Shown here: positions 8,728 to 17,640 of the stretch, in pieces
Layout: each line of letters opens with the position of its first letter
Position numbering within the stretch: position 1 is the first letter of the stretch
DNA from: Gelidibacter maritimus
GTDB lineage: Bacteria; Bacteroidota; Bacteroidia; Flavobacteriales; Flavobacteriaceae
Assembly (NCBI RefSeq): GCF_014062315.1
Contig: NZ_JACGLT010000004.1
Span: 62,001-126,000, forward strand
DNA length: 64,000 nt
Direction of reading: 5' to 3'
Position numbers and translations under genes: made by a program
The notes under the pieces: generated by a model
The model's input: only the letters and a program-made list of their open reading frames with translations
Told to the model about the DNA's origin: nothing
The model's database searches: none

Positions 8728-10869
8728 ATGCAACATATAACATATACCATTGATACGGACGGCATTGCTTTTATTACTTGGGATGTCGCCAATTCTCCAG
8801 TGAATATCATGAACGAAGCCACCATTTCAGAGTTTTTCACTGCCATAGATCAAGCCATTAATGATGAGGCTGTCAAAGGAATTGTGGTCAACTCGGCCAA
8901 ACGGGATTTTATAGCGGGAGGCGATTTAAAGTGGTTTTTAAATTTTGAGGCCACCAAAGAGGAGTCCTTTGAAATGCTGATGAAAACCCATCAAGCCATG
9001 CGTCAAATGGAATTATCTACAAAACCGATCGTTGCTGCTTTAAGTGGCCTTGCCTTGGGTGGCGGATTGGAAATTGCCCTCGCCTGTAACCATCGCATTA
9101 TGACCGATCATCCTATAAATAAAATCGGATTGGTGGAATGTTCTGTAGGTTTATTCCCTGGAGCAGGTGGGACGCAACGTTTTTTGCGATTGTTGGGTCC
9201 AAGAAAAACCATAGAATATATCACCCAGTCCAAAAAATTGTCGGCAGAACAAGCCCTAAAGGACGGGTTGGTCCATCAGCTCGCGGCACCAACCGATGAT
9301 ATCAATGCCTTGGCCAAAGCATGGATACTAAAAAATCCTGAAGTGTCCCAGCCATGGGATGATAAGCGGTTTGTGGTTCCGGGAACGCCAAATGGAATCG
9401 GTCAAATGTCAGGTTTTACTGAATTTTATTCCGTATCCAATGCCATGGCTTATAAAACAACCCACGGCAATATGCCCCATATTAAAAATGTGTTGAACGC
9501 CATATATCACGGGAGTTCAACCGGCATTGATAAAGCCTTGGAGGTTGAAGCACGTTATTTTGTGGATACCTTATTCTCTAAGGAAACAAAAAATATCATT
9601 CGGGCGGCTTTTGTATTTATTGGTGATGCGTCCAAAGGAAAAGCGAAGCCAAAAGGATTTGAGCAAGCAACTTATAAGAAGGTGGGTGTTTTAGGAGCCG
9701 GAATGATGGGTGCAGGGATTGCCTATGTGTCTGCAAAAGCAGGGTTGGATGTGGTTTTAAAGGATGTTTCGTTGGAAGGTGCAGAAAAAGGAAAAGCATA
9801 TTCTAACCAATTGGAGCAGAAGAAAATCGATCAAGGGAGAAGTACCGAAGAGAAATCGGCCCAGCTTTTGGATAAAATCCATCCAACGGATGCTGTGGAC
9901 GATTTAAAGGACTGCGATTTAATTATCGAAGCGGTCTTTGAGAATTTAGAGCTCAAATATAAAGTGACCAAAGAAACAGAAGCCGTCATCAGTCCTGAAG
10001 TCATTTACGCCAGTAATACCTCCACCATCCCCATCACCACTCTGGCAAAAGCATCTTCTAAGCCTGATAAATTTATCGGATTGCATTTCTTTTCGCCGGT
10101 AGATAAAATGTCTTTGGTAGAGGTTATTGTAGGTAAAGAAACCTCAGATGAAACTTTGGCGGCAGCTATAGACTACGTTACAAAAATCAGAAAAGTACCT
10201 ATCGTGGTAAATGATGGTCGCGGATTTTTCACCTCTCGCGTTTTTGGGAAATTTGTAAATGAAGGCATCGCCATGTTAACGGAAGGTATTCCGCCAGCAG
10301 TTATAGAAAATGTAGCCAAGAAGATCGGCATGCCGGTGGGCCCTTTAGCCATATCTGATGAGGTCAATTTGAAACTCATGTTAGACATTATGAGTGAAGA
10401 TCCTACTTTGACGGATTTTGAAAAAGAACTGGAAAAAACAATTTCGACGATAGTCCATACTCACAAAAGACCAGGTAAAAAGGAAGGCAAAGGATTTTAT
10501 GACTATCCAAAAGAGGGCAAAAAACACCTTTGGAAGGAATGGTCCACTATTTACCCACAACAAACAAAATATAATGAAGAGGAAATAGGAAAACGCCTAT
10601 TGTTCTCAATGGTTATTGATTCGTACCGATGTTTGGACAGTGGTGTTTTAACAGAACCAAGAGATGCGGATATCGGTTCTATCTTGGGACTTGGTTTTCC
10701 AATTTATACGGGAGGAGTGATGTCTTATATTGATTATATTGGTGGACAGCAATTTAAAGACTATGCCGCTGGTTTGGCTGAAAAGTATGGCGAGCGATTT
10801 CAATTGCCTGAATCCCTTATAGAGCGGATTGAAAAAGCAGGAAACAATCGCGTGTTCTATAAAAACTAA
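8728..10869 (+). CDS. fadJ: Multifunctional enoyl-CoA hydratase / 3-hydroxyacyl-CoA dehydrogenase (FadB/FadJ type)
   Basis: The 713-residue protein joins two enzymes. Residues 1-200 are a crotonase domain with the oxyanion segments FIAGGDLKWF and LALGGGLEIALAC and the Glu-containing GLVECSVGLFPGAGGTQR. From about residue 316, KVGVLGAGMMGAGIAY is the NAD-binding loop of the hydroxyacyl-CoA dehydrogenase. GLHFFSPVDKMSLVEVI and the C-terminal GRGFFTSRVF blocks complete it. It hydrates enoyl-CoA and then oxidises the 3-hydroxyacyl-CoA in fatty-acid degradation. It is coupled to the thiolase upstream; a 507-base repeat-rich gap separates it from the acyl-CoA dehydrogenase. Confidence 0.95.
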   Translation: MQHITYTIDTDGIAFITWDVANSPVNIMNEATISEFFTAIDQAINDEAVKGIVVNSAKRDFIAGGDLKWFLNFEATKEESFEMLMKTHQAMRQMELSTKPIVAALSGLALGGGLEIALACNHRIMTDHPINKIGLVECSVGLFPGAGGTQRFLRLLGPRKTIEYITQSKKLSAEQALKDGLVHQLAAPTDDINALAKAWILKNPEVSQPWDDKRFVVPGTPNGIGQMSGFTEFYSVSNAMAYKTTHGNMPHIKNVLNAIYHGSSTGIDKALEVEARYFVDTLFSKETKNIIRAAFVFIGDASKGKAKPKGFEQATYKKVGVLGAGMMGAGIAYVSAKAGLDVVLKDVSLEGAEKGKAYSNQLEQKKIDQGRSTEEKSAQLLDKIHPTDAVDDLKDCDLIIEAVFENLELKYKVTKETEAVISPEVIYASNTSTIPITTLAKASSKPDKFIGLHFFSPVDKMSLVEVIVGKETSDETLAAAIDYVTKIRKVPIVVNDGRGFFTSRVFGKFVNEGIAMLTEGIPPAVIENVAKKIGMPVGPLAISDEVNLKLMLDIMSEDPTLTDFEKELEKTISTIVHTHKRPGKKEGKGFYDYPKEGKKHLWKEWSTIYPQQTKYNEEEIGKRLLFSMVIDSYRCLDSGVLTEPRDADIGSILGLGFPIYTGGVMSYIDYIGGQQFKDYAAGLAEKYGERFQLPESLIERIEKAGNNRVFYKN

Positions 10870-11376
10870 TATTAGTGCCGTAAAAAAAGTTTTCATATCC
10901 GCTCTTAGACATTAGAATTATAAACTGAAAATACAATACCGATTTTTTGTTTGCCCCGCCCTAAAGGGAGCAAAAAATCTCAAATGATTAATTAATCGGA
11001 GAATAAGCCACCCTTTAGGGCCGATAACTATCGGGAGGGGCAATGATTATTCGGATTTTAAATGAGCAACCTCAATTTTTTGGGATTAATTGCGGATATG
11101 CAAAAAAAGTTAAGAAAGCCTTTTAAAGTAATTGATATACTGGGTTTTCAAGTGGAAATCTTACTATTTTGAAGTTTTTTACAGCAGTGTATTCGGGCAA
11201 CTTTAATTTGAATTGAGGTGTTTGTTAGATTGTTATAATCATCCCGAAAGGTTTCGGGATTGTTCCCTGTCTGTTCGGCAGACAGGTATAAGCGAAGCGC
11301 CTGCTTGCCGTTAGGCAGGTCTTGATTCCTGAATTTACAACAATTAAAACCAAAATAATCACTAAAAAAAGTAGCC
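10870..11376. repeat. Repeat-rich spacer with several hairpins
   Basis: No convincing gene is seen in these 507 bases. CCCTAAAGGG (near 10960) and its reverse complement CCCTTTAGGG (near 11012) are inverted copies about 40 bases apart. Around 11240-11325 three more hairpins occur in a row: CCCGAAA-ggt-TTTCGGG, CTGTCTG-ttcg-GCAGACAG and CCTGC-N9-GCAGG-like. Such hairpin clusters are common between flavobacterial genes. They may act as mRNA 3'-end or REP-like elements, but no T-run on the plus strand makes a clear terminator. Confidence 0.5.
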
Positions 11377-12585
11377 ATGTTACAAAACGTATTATTAGAA
11401 CGAAAAATATATGCCTCTGAAGAACACAAAATGATGCAGGGCATGATCCAGGATTTTATTAATAATGAAATCTTGCCCCAAGTGGAAACCTGGGAAAAGG
11501 AGGGCATGGTGAGTCGCGAGATCTGGAAAAGGGCAGGCGACTTAGGTTTGCTGTGTATTGATATGCCAGAAGACTATGGCGGCGCAGGACTTGATTTTAG
11601 TTTTAGTGCCTTATTTATGGAAGAGTTGACAAAAAAGAGCATCACTGGACCTGGTTTCTCATTGCATTCGGATATTGTAGCGCCATACCTTCTCAAATAT
11701 GGAACAGAGGCACAAAAAAAGAAGTATTTGCCACCAATGGCCACAGGCGAAATGATTACCGCTATTGGCATGACTGAGCCTAATTGTGGTTCCGATTTAC
11801 AAGCCCTACGAACCAAAGCTGTGGACAAGGGCGATCATTATCTCGTAAGCGGACAAAAAACCTTCATCACTAATGGGTACTTATCGGACATGTCCATTAT
11901 CGCTGTAAAAACTAAACCTGGAACCCCAGAAGAAGGCGTTTCCTTACTAATTATGGAAAGCCAATGGGAAGGTTTCGAAAAGGGAGTGCCTTTCAAAAAA
12001 ATAGGAATGAAGGCTCAAGATACCTGCGAGTTGTTTTTTGATAATGTAAAAGTGCCCAAAGAAAACTTATTGGGTGAAGAGGGCCAGGGCTTTAAAATTA
12101 TGATGACCGAATTGGCCCGTGAGCGACTTTCAGTAGCCTTGGCAGCTATTGGTGGTGCTGAAGGCGCCATTGAAGATACCATTGCTTACACCTCTACCAG
12201 AACCGCTTTTAAACAACCTATTGCCGGTTTTCAAAATACGCAATTCAAGCTTGCTGAAGCGGCGGCGCAATTGCAAATTCACCAAACTTTTGTCGATCGC
12301 TGTACGGAAGAGTTATCACAGCATAAACTCTCTGCAGAAAGTGCGTCTATGGCGAAGTTTTCGGCAACTGATATGCACAGTAAAGTAGTGGACGAATGCT
12401 TACAGCTGTTTGGTGGTTACGGCTATATGTGGGAATATCCTATCGCCAGAATGTATGCCGATAATCGCGTGGCTCGTATCTATGCGGGTACCAACGAAAT
12501 CATGAAATTGGTGGTGGCCAGAGGCTTGTTTAAAGAGCTCTTTGCAGAAATGAAGGCCATGCGAAAGCAACAAAAGAAACAATGA
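11377..12585 (+). CDS. Acyl-CoA dehydrogenase (long-chain/isovaleryl-like active-site type)
   Basis: The 402-residue flavoprotein oxidises acyl-CoA to 2-enoyl-CoA, the first beta-oxidation step. The order of blocks fits the family: N-terminal helical domain, GMTEPNCGSDL beta domain, QKTFITNG, GEEGQGFKIMM, and C-terminal FGGYGYMWEYPIARMYADNR. The place that holds the catalytic Glu in medium- and short-chain enzymes (YEGT) reads YAGT. A Glu at about 256 (IEDTIAYTSTRTAF) matches the helix-G position used in long-chain and isovaleryl enzymes, which suggests that substrate class. It overlaps the thioesterase start by four bases. Confidence 0.92.
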   Translation: MLQNVLLERKIYASEEHKMMQGMIQDFINNEILPQVETWEKEGMVSREIWKRAGDLGLLCIDMPEDYGGAGLDFSFSALFMEELTKKSITGPGFSLHSDIVAPYLLKYGTEAQKKKYLPPMATGEMITAIGMTEPNCGSDLQALRTKAVDKGDHYLVSGQKTFITNGYLSDMSIIAVKTKPGTPEEGVSLLIMESQWEGFEKGVPFKKIGMKAQDTCELFFDNVKVPKENLLGEEGQGFKIMMTELARERLSVALAAIGGAEGAIEDTIAYTSTRTAFKQPIAGFQNTQFKLAEAAAQLQIHQTFVDRCTEELSQHKLSAESASMAKFSATDMHSKVVDECLQLFGGYGYMWEYPIARMYADNRVARIYAGTNEIMKLVVARGLFKELFAEMKAMRKQQKKQ

Positions 12586-13019
12586 AACAAGAACTTAGCA
12601 TTACAGATTTTAAAGTGCGAACAACGATAGTTGTGCAGTGGGGCGAAATGGATGCCTTCCAACATGTTAATAATGTCAATTATGTGCGGTGGGGAGAAAC
12701 TGCTCGCATCGATTATTTTAAGGCCATGGGTTTTATTATAAATCAGAATCCTAAAAAGATGCTCTATGCTCCGATTTTAGGATTTCAGTCGGTAAAGTAT
12801 ATTTCTCCTGTACTTTATCCAGACACTATTATTATTGGTACCAGAACTGAAGAGATTAAATCCGATCGCTTTGTGTTGAATTCTTATTTTTTCAGTACCC
12901 AACAAAAACGTTTGGTTGCCCTAAAGACTCATGAGGTGGTCATTGTCGATTATAACAAGCAACAAAAAATCGCACTTCCCAAAGCGGTTATAGAGGATAT
13001 AAACCAATTAGAAAATTAA
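12582..13019 (+). CDS. Hot-dog fold acyl-CoA thioesterase (4HBT type)
   Basis: The start ATGA overlaps the stop of the acyl-CoA dehydrogenase, so the two are translationally coupled. The 145-residue protein has the hot-dog thioesterase signature VQWGEMDAFQHVNNVNYVRWGE with the conserved Asp and HVNN, followed by the five-strand sheet. It would hydrolyse acyl-CoA and free CoA, as a valve on the pathway. Its stop overlaps the next start by one base. Chain-length preference cannot be read. Confidence 0.88.
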   Translation: MKQELSITDFKVRTTIVVQWGEMDAFQHVNNVNYVRWGETARIDYFKAMGFIINQNPKKMLYAPILGFQSVKYISPVLYPDTIIIGTRTEEIKSDRFVLNSYFFSTQQKRLVALKTHEVVIVDYNKQQKIALPKAVIEDINQLEN

Positions 13020-14077
13020 TGCAAGAAACAAAACCATTGCAAGGTGTAACAGTTATCGATTTCACCCGATTGTTGCCAGGCCCTTTGGGCACTCATTTAT
13101 TAAGTCAATTGGGCGCAAAAGTGATGAAGATTGAAAGTCCAAAACGCTTGGACTATACCCGTTTTTACGAGCCTAAACTGGACGATAGTTCTTTTATGTT
13201 TTACACGATGAACCATTCAAAAGAGATTTTAAATATCGATTATGAAACTAAGGAAGGTTATAAAAACGTATGCGGTTTAATAGCTACTGCTGATGTGTTG
13301 ATTGAGCAGTTCAGACCGAGGGCCATGGCCAGTTTTAATTTGGATTTTGAGACGGTAAAAAAGATTAATCCCAACATCGTTTATGTGTCTATCACAGGCT
13401 ATGGGCAAAGTGGCGAATTACACACCAAAGCTGGACATGATATTAATTATTTGGCCACAGCGGGTTTATTGGACTTAAATAGAGATGAAAAAGGGAAACC
13501 CGTTATTCCTGGATTTCAAATCGCCGATATTGCGGGTGGATCTTATATGTTGCTTTCGGCTTGTACATCTGGATTGTTGGCTCAGAAACTACAGAATAAA
13601 CCACAATATATAGATCTGAGTTTGCTCGATGCCACCATGCCCTTAAATGCCATTGCACATAGTATGGCTGAGGGCGGCGCTCCGTATAAACAAACCCCCA
13701 TTTTAAGTGGCATGCTCGTCAACTATAATGTGTACGAATGTTCCGATGGAAAATGGATGGCCTTGGGTGCTTTGGAAATGAAGTTTTGGAATGCCTTCTG
13801 TGATATGGTGGACAAACCAGAATGGAAAAGAACATCAGAATTGGAGTTGATCAACGGTGTTTTTCCCAAGAAAGAATTGGACGTACTTTTTAAAACGAAA
13901 ACAAGAGACGAGTGGGCCCGTTTAAGCGCTATCCACGATATATGCTTGTCGCCAATTCTCGAAATAGAGGAAGTAACCAAGAACACACATCTAACGGAAC
14001 GGAATGTATTTAATGATAGCACGATAAAGAATCGCACGATAAAAACCTATGCGGCTCCTTTTAAAACGTATAGTTAA
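13019..14077 (+). CDS. CaiB/BaiF family protein, alpha-methylacyl-CoA racemase-like
   Basis: The 352-residue protein starts on the last base of the thioesterase stop codon. It has the family III CoA-transferase/racemase fold: VIDFTRLLPGPLGTHLLSQLGA at the N-terminus, then VYVSITGYGQ. His140 in GHDINYLA and Asp170 in QIADIAGG match the His/Asp pair of alpha-methylacyl-CoA racemase better than the CoA-transferase active site. It could epimerise 2-methyl-branched acyl-CoA before beta-oxidation; a CoA-transferase role is the alternative. It is the last gene of the run. Confidence 0.8.
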   Translation: MQETKPLQGVTVIDFTRLLPGPLGTHLLSQLGAKVMKIESPKRLDYTRFYEPKLDDSSFMFYTMNHSKEILNIDYETKEGYKNVCGLIATADVLIEQFRPRAMASFNLDFETVKKINPNIVYVSITGYGQSGELHTKAGHDINYLATAGLLDLNRDEKGKPVIPGFQIADIAGGSYMLLSACTSGLLAQKLQNKPQYIDLSLLDATMPLNAIAHSMAEGGAPYKQTPILSGMLVNYNVYECSDGKWMALGALEMKFWNAFCDMVDKPEWKRTSELELINGVFPKKELDVLFKTKTRDEWARLSAIHDICLSPILEIEEVTKNTHLTERNVFNDSTIKNRTIKTYAAPFKTYS

Positions 14078-14085
14078 TTTCGGGT

Positions 14086-14445
14086 TGACCACAATTGTCA
14101 GGTTGAGCGTAATTGTCAGGTTGAGCGCAGTCGAAACCGCTTTTAATTAACTACTGTCAAATTGATCTCTACTGTTAGGTCAAGCGCAAATGTCAGATTG
14201 AGCGCAATTATCAAGTTAGTGCAAATGTCAGGTTGATCATAATTGTCAGGTTGAGCGCAGTCGAAACCGATTATAACTAAATAATATCGAGCTGAGCATA
14301 AATATCAGGATGATCACGAATGTCAGGTTGAGCGCAGTCGAAACCACTGTTAATAAAACATTGTTAGTTCAAGCGCAAATGTCAGTTTGAGCGCAATTAT
14401 AAAGTCAGAGCAAATATCAGATTGAGCGTAATCGTCAGGTTGAGT
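14086..14445. repeat. Degenerate short tandem/interspersed repeat array
   Basis: About 360 bases are built from many variants of an 18-20 base unit, TGTCAGGTTGAGCGCAAT. Three longer identical copies reading TCAGGTTGAGCGCAGTCG plus AAACC start at 14116, 14246 and 14323. No ORF crosses the array. Downstream, 14490-14560 has two more repeat-like hairpins, ATCCCAGAGGGATGACAT and GCCCCACGGGGGCGACAT. The rest of the spacer up to 14727 shows nothing else. Confidence 0.75.
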
Positions 14446-14727
14446 CGAAGTACATTTTATGAAAACAGGAAATGGCAGACATAGAAAAAATCCCAGAGGG
14501 ATGACATCTTTGTAAAGCGTATGACTTATAACAAACAAGCCCCACGGGGGCGACATCAAAAAAGGTAGCAATATTAAACGTTTTAAGTGTTCTAAAACTT
14601 TTTCAAATCCTCCAATACTATACTTTTTGTTCTACCATCCAGAGGTATTGCAATGAAGAAAATTCTATACTAAAATTAAACTATTACCCTTTTAATGGCT
14701 GAAAAAGCCTTCTTTAGATTCCGTCCT

Positions 14728-15666
14728 TTACAAATATTTCTTATAAAGATTATTGAGCACCCTTAAATCGTGATCAGTTAAATTGGTATCCACTTCCGTT
14801 TGTATAAAATGAAGTTTGAACGCTTTGATGGCGGCAGGCAGATCGGTCACATCGTAACCAATAATCTTAAGCGCAATGGCGGGACTCACATCCAATAATT
14901 CAGGGTTTTGACTTACCGAATCAGAAGTTGGCACCGAATCGTTGCTAACACTACTGAATTCAGATGGTTCTATTCCAACGGCAGTACTGCTGCCTTCCAA
15001 GGGTTTGCCAATAATATCAATGGGTTCATCATACCACAAGCCAAAACCTTTTAGGGCGAGCAATTTCCATGGAAACGTTCTATTCGGATCATTTTTCCGA
15101 GTGGGAGCAATATCCGAATGGCCAATAAAATTGGCGGCTGGGATTTTATATTTGGTTTTGAGATCCTCCAATAAGTTGAGGAGGCTGGCAATCTGCAGCG
15201 GTGAAAATTCCTCAAAGCCGTTATTGTCCAATTCAATGCCTATCGATGCGGAGTTGATGTCGGTATTGGAGCCCCATTGTCCGCTACCCCCGTGCCAGGC
15301 GCGATAAAGATCGTTGAGCATCTGATAGATCTCGCCATTTCTTCCAATCACATAATGCGAGCTGACTTGCGTCCGTGGCAAGGTAAATGTTTTGAGGGTC
15401 TGATCCACCGAATTTTGTGCGGTATGATGGATGACCACCAAATTAGGTCTTCGTAAACTGAAATTTGTAGTGCCCACCCAATCCTCGGCGTAGTTAAATT
15501 TGGCCGTAGTTCCAGGGGGTGGTGGAGGTAGGACTTTTAATTCCTTTGTAAGCGTTTTGATTTGTTTTTTATGTACTCTGTTTGTGGGGGCATAAGGATT
15601 ACCTGCACATGAAACAATTACAGAAATAATGGCAAATGATAAGATGATGGCGTTTATTCTTTTCAT
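14728..15666 (-). CDS. N-acetylmuramoyl-L-alanine amidase (Amidase_2), lipoprotein
   Basis: The 312-residue protein has a lipoprotein signal ending VIVSC (Cys20). From about residue 75 it carries the AmpD-like amidase_2 domain: LVVIHHTAQN gives the first Zn His, SHYVIGRNGEIYQM, AWHGGSGQWG, SIGIELDNNG, and IGHSDIAPTRKNDPNRTFPW gives the second His and Asp. The enzyme cuts the amide bond between muramic acid and L-Ala in peptidoglycan. A C-terminal helical region from about residue 245 could be a small peptidoglycan-binding module. Location is probably the inner leaflet of the outer membrane. Confidence 0.9.
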   Translation of the reverse strand: MKRINAIILSFAIISVIVSCAGNPYAPTNRVHKKQIKTLTKELKVLPPPPPGTTAKFNYAEDWVGTTNFSLRRPNLVVIHHTAQNSVDQTLKTFTLPRTQVSSHYVIGRNGEIYQMLNDLYRAWHGGSGQWGSNTDINSASIGIELDNNGFEEFSPLQIASLLNLLEDLKTKYKIPAANFIGHSDIAPTRKNDPNRTFPWKLLALKGFGLWYDEPIDIIGKPLEGSSTAVGIEPSEFSSVSNDSVPTSDSVSQNPELLDVSPAIALKIIGYDVTDLPAAIKAFKLHFIQTEVDTNLTDHDLRVLNNLYKKYL

Positions 15667-15854
15667 TGGAAATGGTGTCTTCAGAGATTATAATTTCAAA
15701 ATTAATGATAAATGCTGTCATCCGGTTGGTGTGGACAAACTTACTTCTATTTAAATTTTAAAATCTACTCATCTCCACTACAGGTGGTTTTTTTGCATGC
15801 CATTATTGGTGTTTCCAACACTAATGTTGTAACAAATGACAGATTCATGATACT

Positions 15855-17243
15855 TTACTCATACCCCGTCAAAAAACTCCGATCCCTAAATACCCGTTTT
15901 TTCCAATACCCAGTTTTGAAATAAATAAAGGCTACCGTACCCGCGATGAGGTTAGAAATCGGAAACGCCCACCAAATGCCCACAGGACCCATTTCTAAAG
16001 TATAGGAAAGAATGTAGGCCAAAGGAAATCGTACAACCCAAAGGCCTAATATGGAAATAAACATAGAGGCTTTGGTAAATCCCGCGCCATTAAAGGTGCC
16101 GTTCATTACCTGTTGCAGCCCCATGAATCCAAAACTTATGGACATAACCTTAATGAACAGGGCTCCGTCGTGGATGACTTTCGGATCATCAGGAATAAAG
16201 AATGTTGTTAATGGTACGGCCACCAAAAACATGATAAACCCTAAGCCTGTAAATCCAAAAAAGGCGATTTTGGCACTCAGATTGGCCACTTTTTCAGCTC
16301 TTTTAATTTTCAGTGCGCCAATGTTCTGACCCACTAAAGAGGTGGTGGCAATCCCCAGACCCAAGGCGGGTACCACAATAAAGCTCAGCATGCGCGCACC
16401 AATTCCATAGGCCGCTACAATATCACTTCCAAAACTGGTCACGATCACCATCATAAACGTCATCCCCAGAGCCCGGGTAGATTGTTCGATACTTGCGGGA
16501 AAACCAATGGTAAAAGTTCTTCTCAGATTTTCCATATTGAAATACATGGAGGCTAAAGAAATTTTAATACCGTGTTTCCCTCTAAACATAATGATCAATC
16601 CGATAGCCGCCGCAATAGCTTGGGTAACGACGCTTGATACCGCTGCGCCCGCTACGCCATAGCCTGGGATGGGCCCATAGCCATAAATAAACAACGGATC
16701 CAGCCCCGCATTAAGGATTACCGTGAAAAGTACGATATACACGGGAAGCATCACATTGCCGATACCGCGCATAAGCGACTGGAATATAAAAAAGAGGAAT
16801 AGAAAAACGAAGCCCAGGGCAGAGACTTTAAAGTAGGTGACCGAATCGTCAATGATGTCCGGTCCAGCCCCAATAACTTTCATTAACGGTCCAGAAGCAA
16901 AATAACTTAAGACCGCCAGCAAAATAGAAGTTAATAAAATCAGAAAGACGCTCTGTGACGAACTGAAGTCGACCGCCTTTTGATTGTTGGCACCTTTATA
17001 CCGTGCCACCAGAACGGTACCCGCTAAGGTAAGTCCGGAGCCAATGGAAAGCACAAGAAATAACAAGGGGAAGCTAAGACTCACGGCAGCAACAGCATCA
17101 GCCCCTAATCTTCCCAACCAAAACGTATCAATTAGTTGATAAGCGGACTGAAGAATGTTGGCAAAAATAATGGGCAGTGCCAAACTCAATAGTGAGCTAA
17201 ATATATTTCCTTCTGTAAACTTATTTCTAGTTGTGGAACTCAT
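15855..17243 (-). CDS. MATE-family multidrug/Na+ efflux transporter
   Basis: The 462-residue membrane protein has about twelve hydrophobic segments in two homologous halves. Typical MATE blocks are present: LALPIIFANILQSAYQLIDTFWLGRLGADAVAAVSLSFP at the N-terminus, then GAAVSSVVTQ and GFPASIEQSTRALGMTFM in the second half. It would export organic cations or drugs in exchange for Na+ or H+. Substrate is unknown. A -7 like TAGTTTTG on the minus strand (17256-17249) ends six bases before the ATG, so the mRNA may be nearly leaderless. Confidence 0.92.
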   Translation of the reverse strand: MSSTTRNKFTEGNIFSSLLSLALPIIFANILQSAYQLIDTFWLGRLGADAVAAVSLSFPLLFLVLSIGSGLTLAGTVLVARYKGANNQKAVDFSSSQSVFLILLTSILLAVLSYFASGPLMKVIGAGPDIIDDSVTYFKVSALGFVFLFLFFIFQSLMRGIGNVMLPVYIVLFTVILNAGLDPLFIYGYGPIPGYGVAGAAVSSVVTQAIAAAIGLIIMFRGKHGIKISLASMYFNMENLRRTFTIGFPASIEQSTRALGMTFMMVIVTSFGSDIVAAYGIGARMLSFIVVPALGLGIATTSLVGQNIGALKIKRAEKVANLSAKIAFFGFTGLGFIMFLVAVPLTTFFIPDDPKVIHDGALFIKVMSISFGFMGLQQVMNGTFNGAGFTKASMFISILGLWVVRFPLAYILSYTLEMGPVGIWWAFPISNLIAGTVAFIYFKTGYWKKRVFRDRSFLTGYE

Positions 17244-17400
17244 TCTTGCAAAACTATAACAACCTTTTTGATGTGATGCCTAAATTATTCTTAATACTTA
17301 TAATATGTTGGCCTAATCCGCAATATGTATAACTGAAATAGGGAATTAAGATGATTTATTCAACGCTTTTAAATTGGCAAATTATCGTTTTTAAAATAAT

Positions 17401-17408
17401 TATCTTTG
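17401..17408 (+). promoter_or_regulatory. Candidate -7 element upstream of NlpC/P60 gene
   Basis: TATCTTTG followed by TGGG is a strong Bacteroidetes -7 match. A TTG at 17374-17376 is 24 bases upstream, slightly too far. Transcription from here would leave a leader of about 225 bases. The rest of the 17244-17640 spacer holds no gene I can support. Confidence 0.35.
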
Positions 17409-17640
17409 TGGGTTGGTGCAATTTCAAGCTTTTAAAGTGAAGTGTATAAGTTCTGATCATTGAGCCAATTCTGTTATTTGGCAAGAGACATAGACTCATA
17501 CCCGGGATATTGTCCTGTGGAAATTTGCCAAAAAGGTTTATATTGCCCAAAAGTTAAAAAGAGCTGTGTTTCCGAATGAATTTAATTATGAAATAGGGCT
17601 CGAACATATAATAATTAAACACAAATTAAATTGTTGTAAA

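Noticed and set aside
14086-14445. CRISPR or integron attC-like array
   Set aside because: Units are degenerate with no unique spacers of constant length, and no integrase is present.
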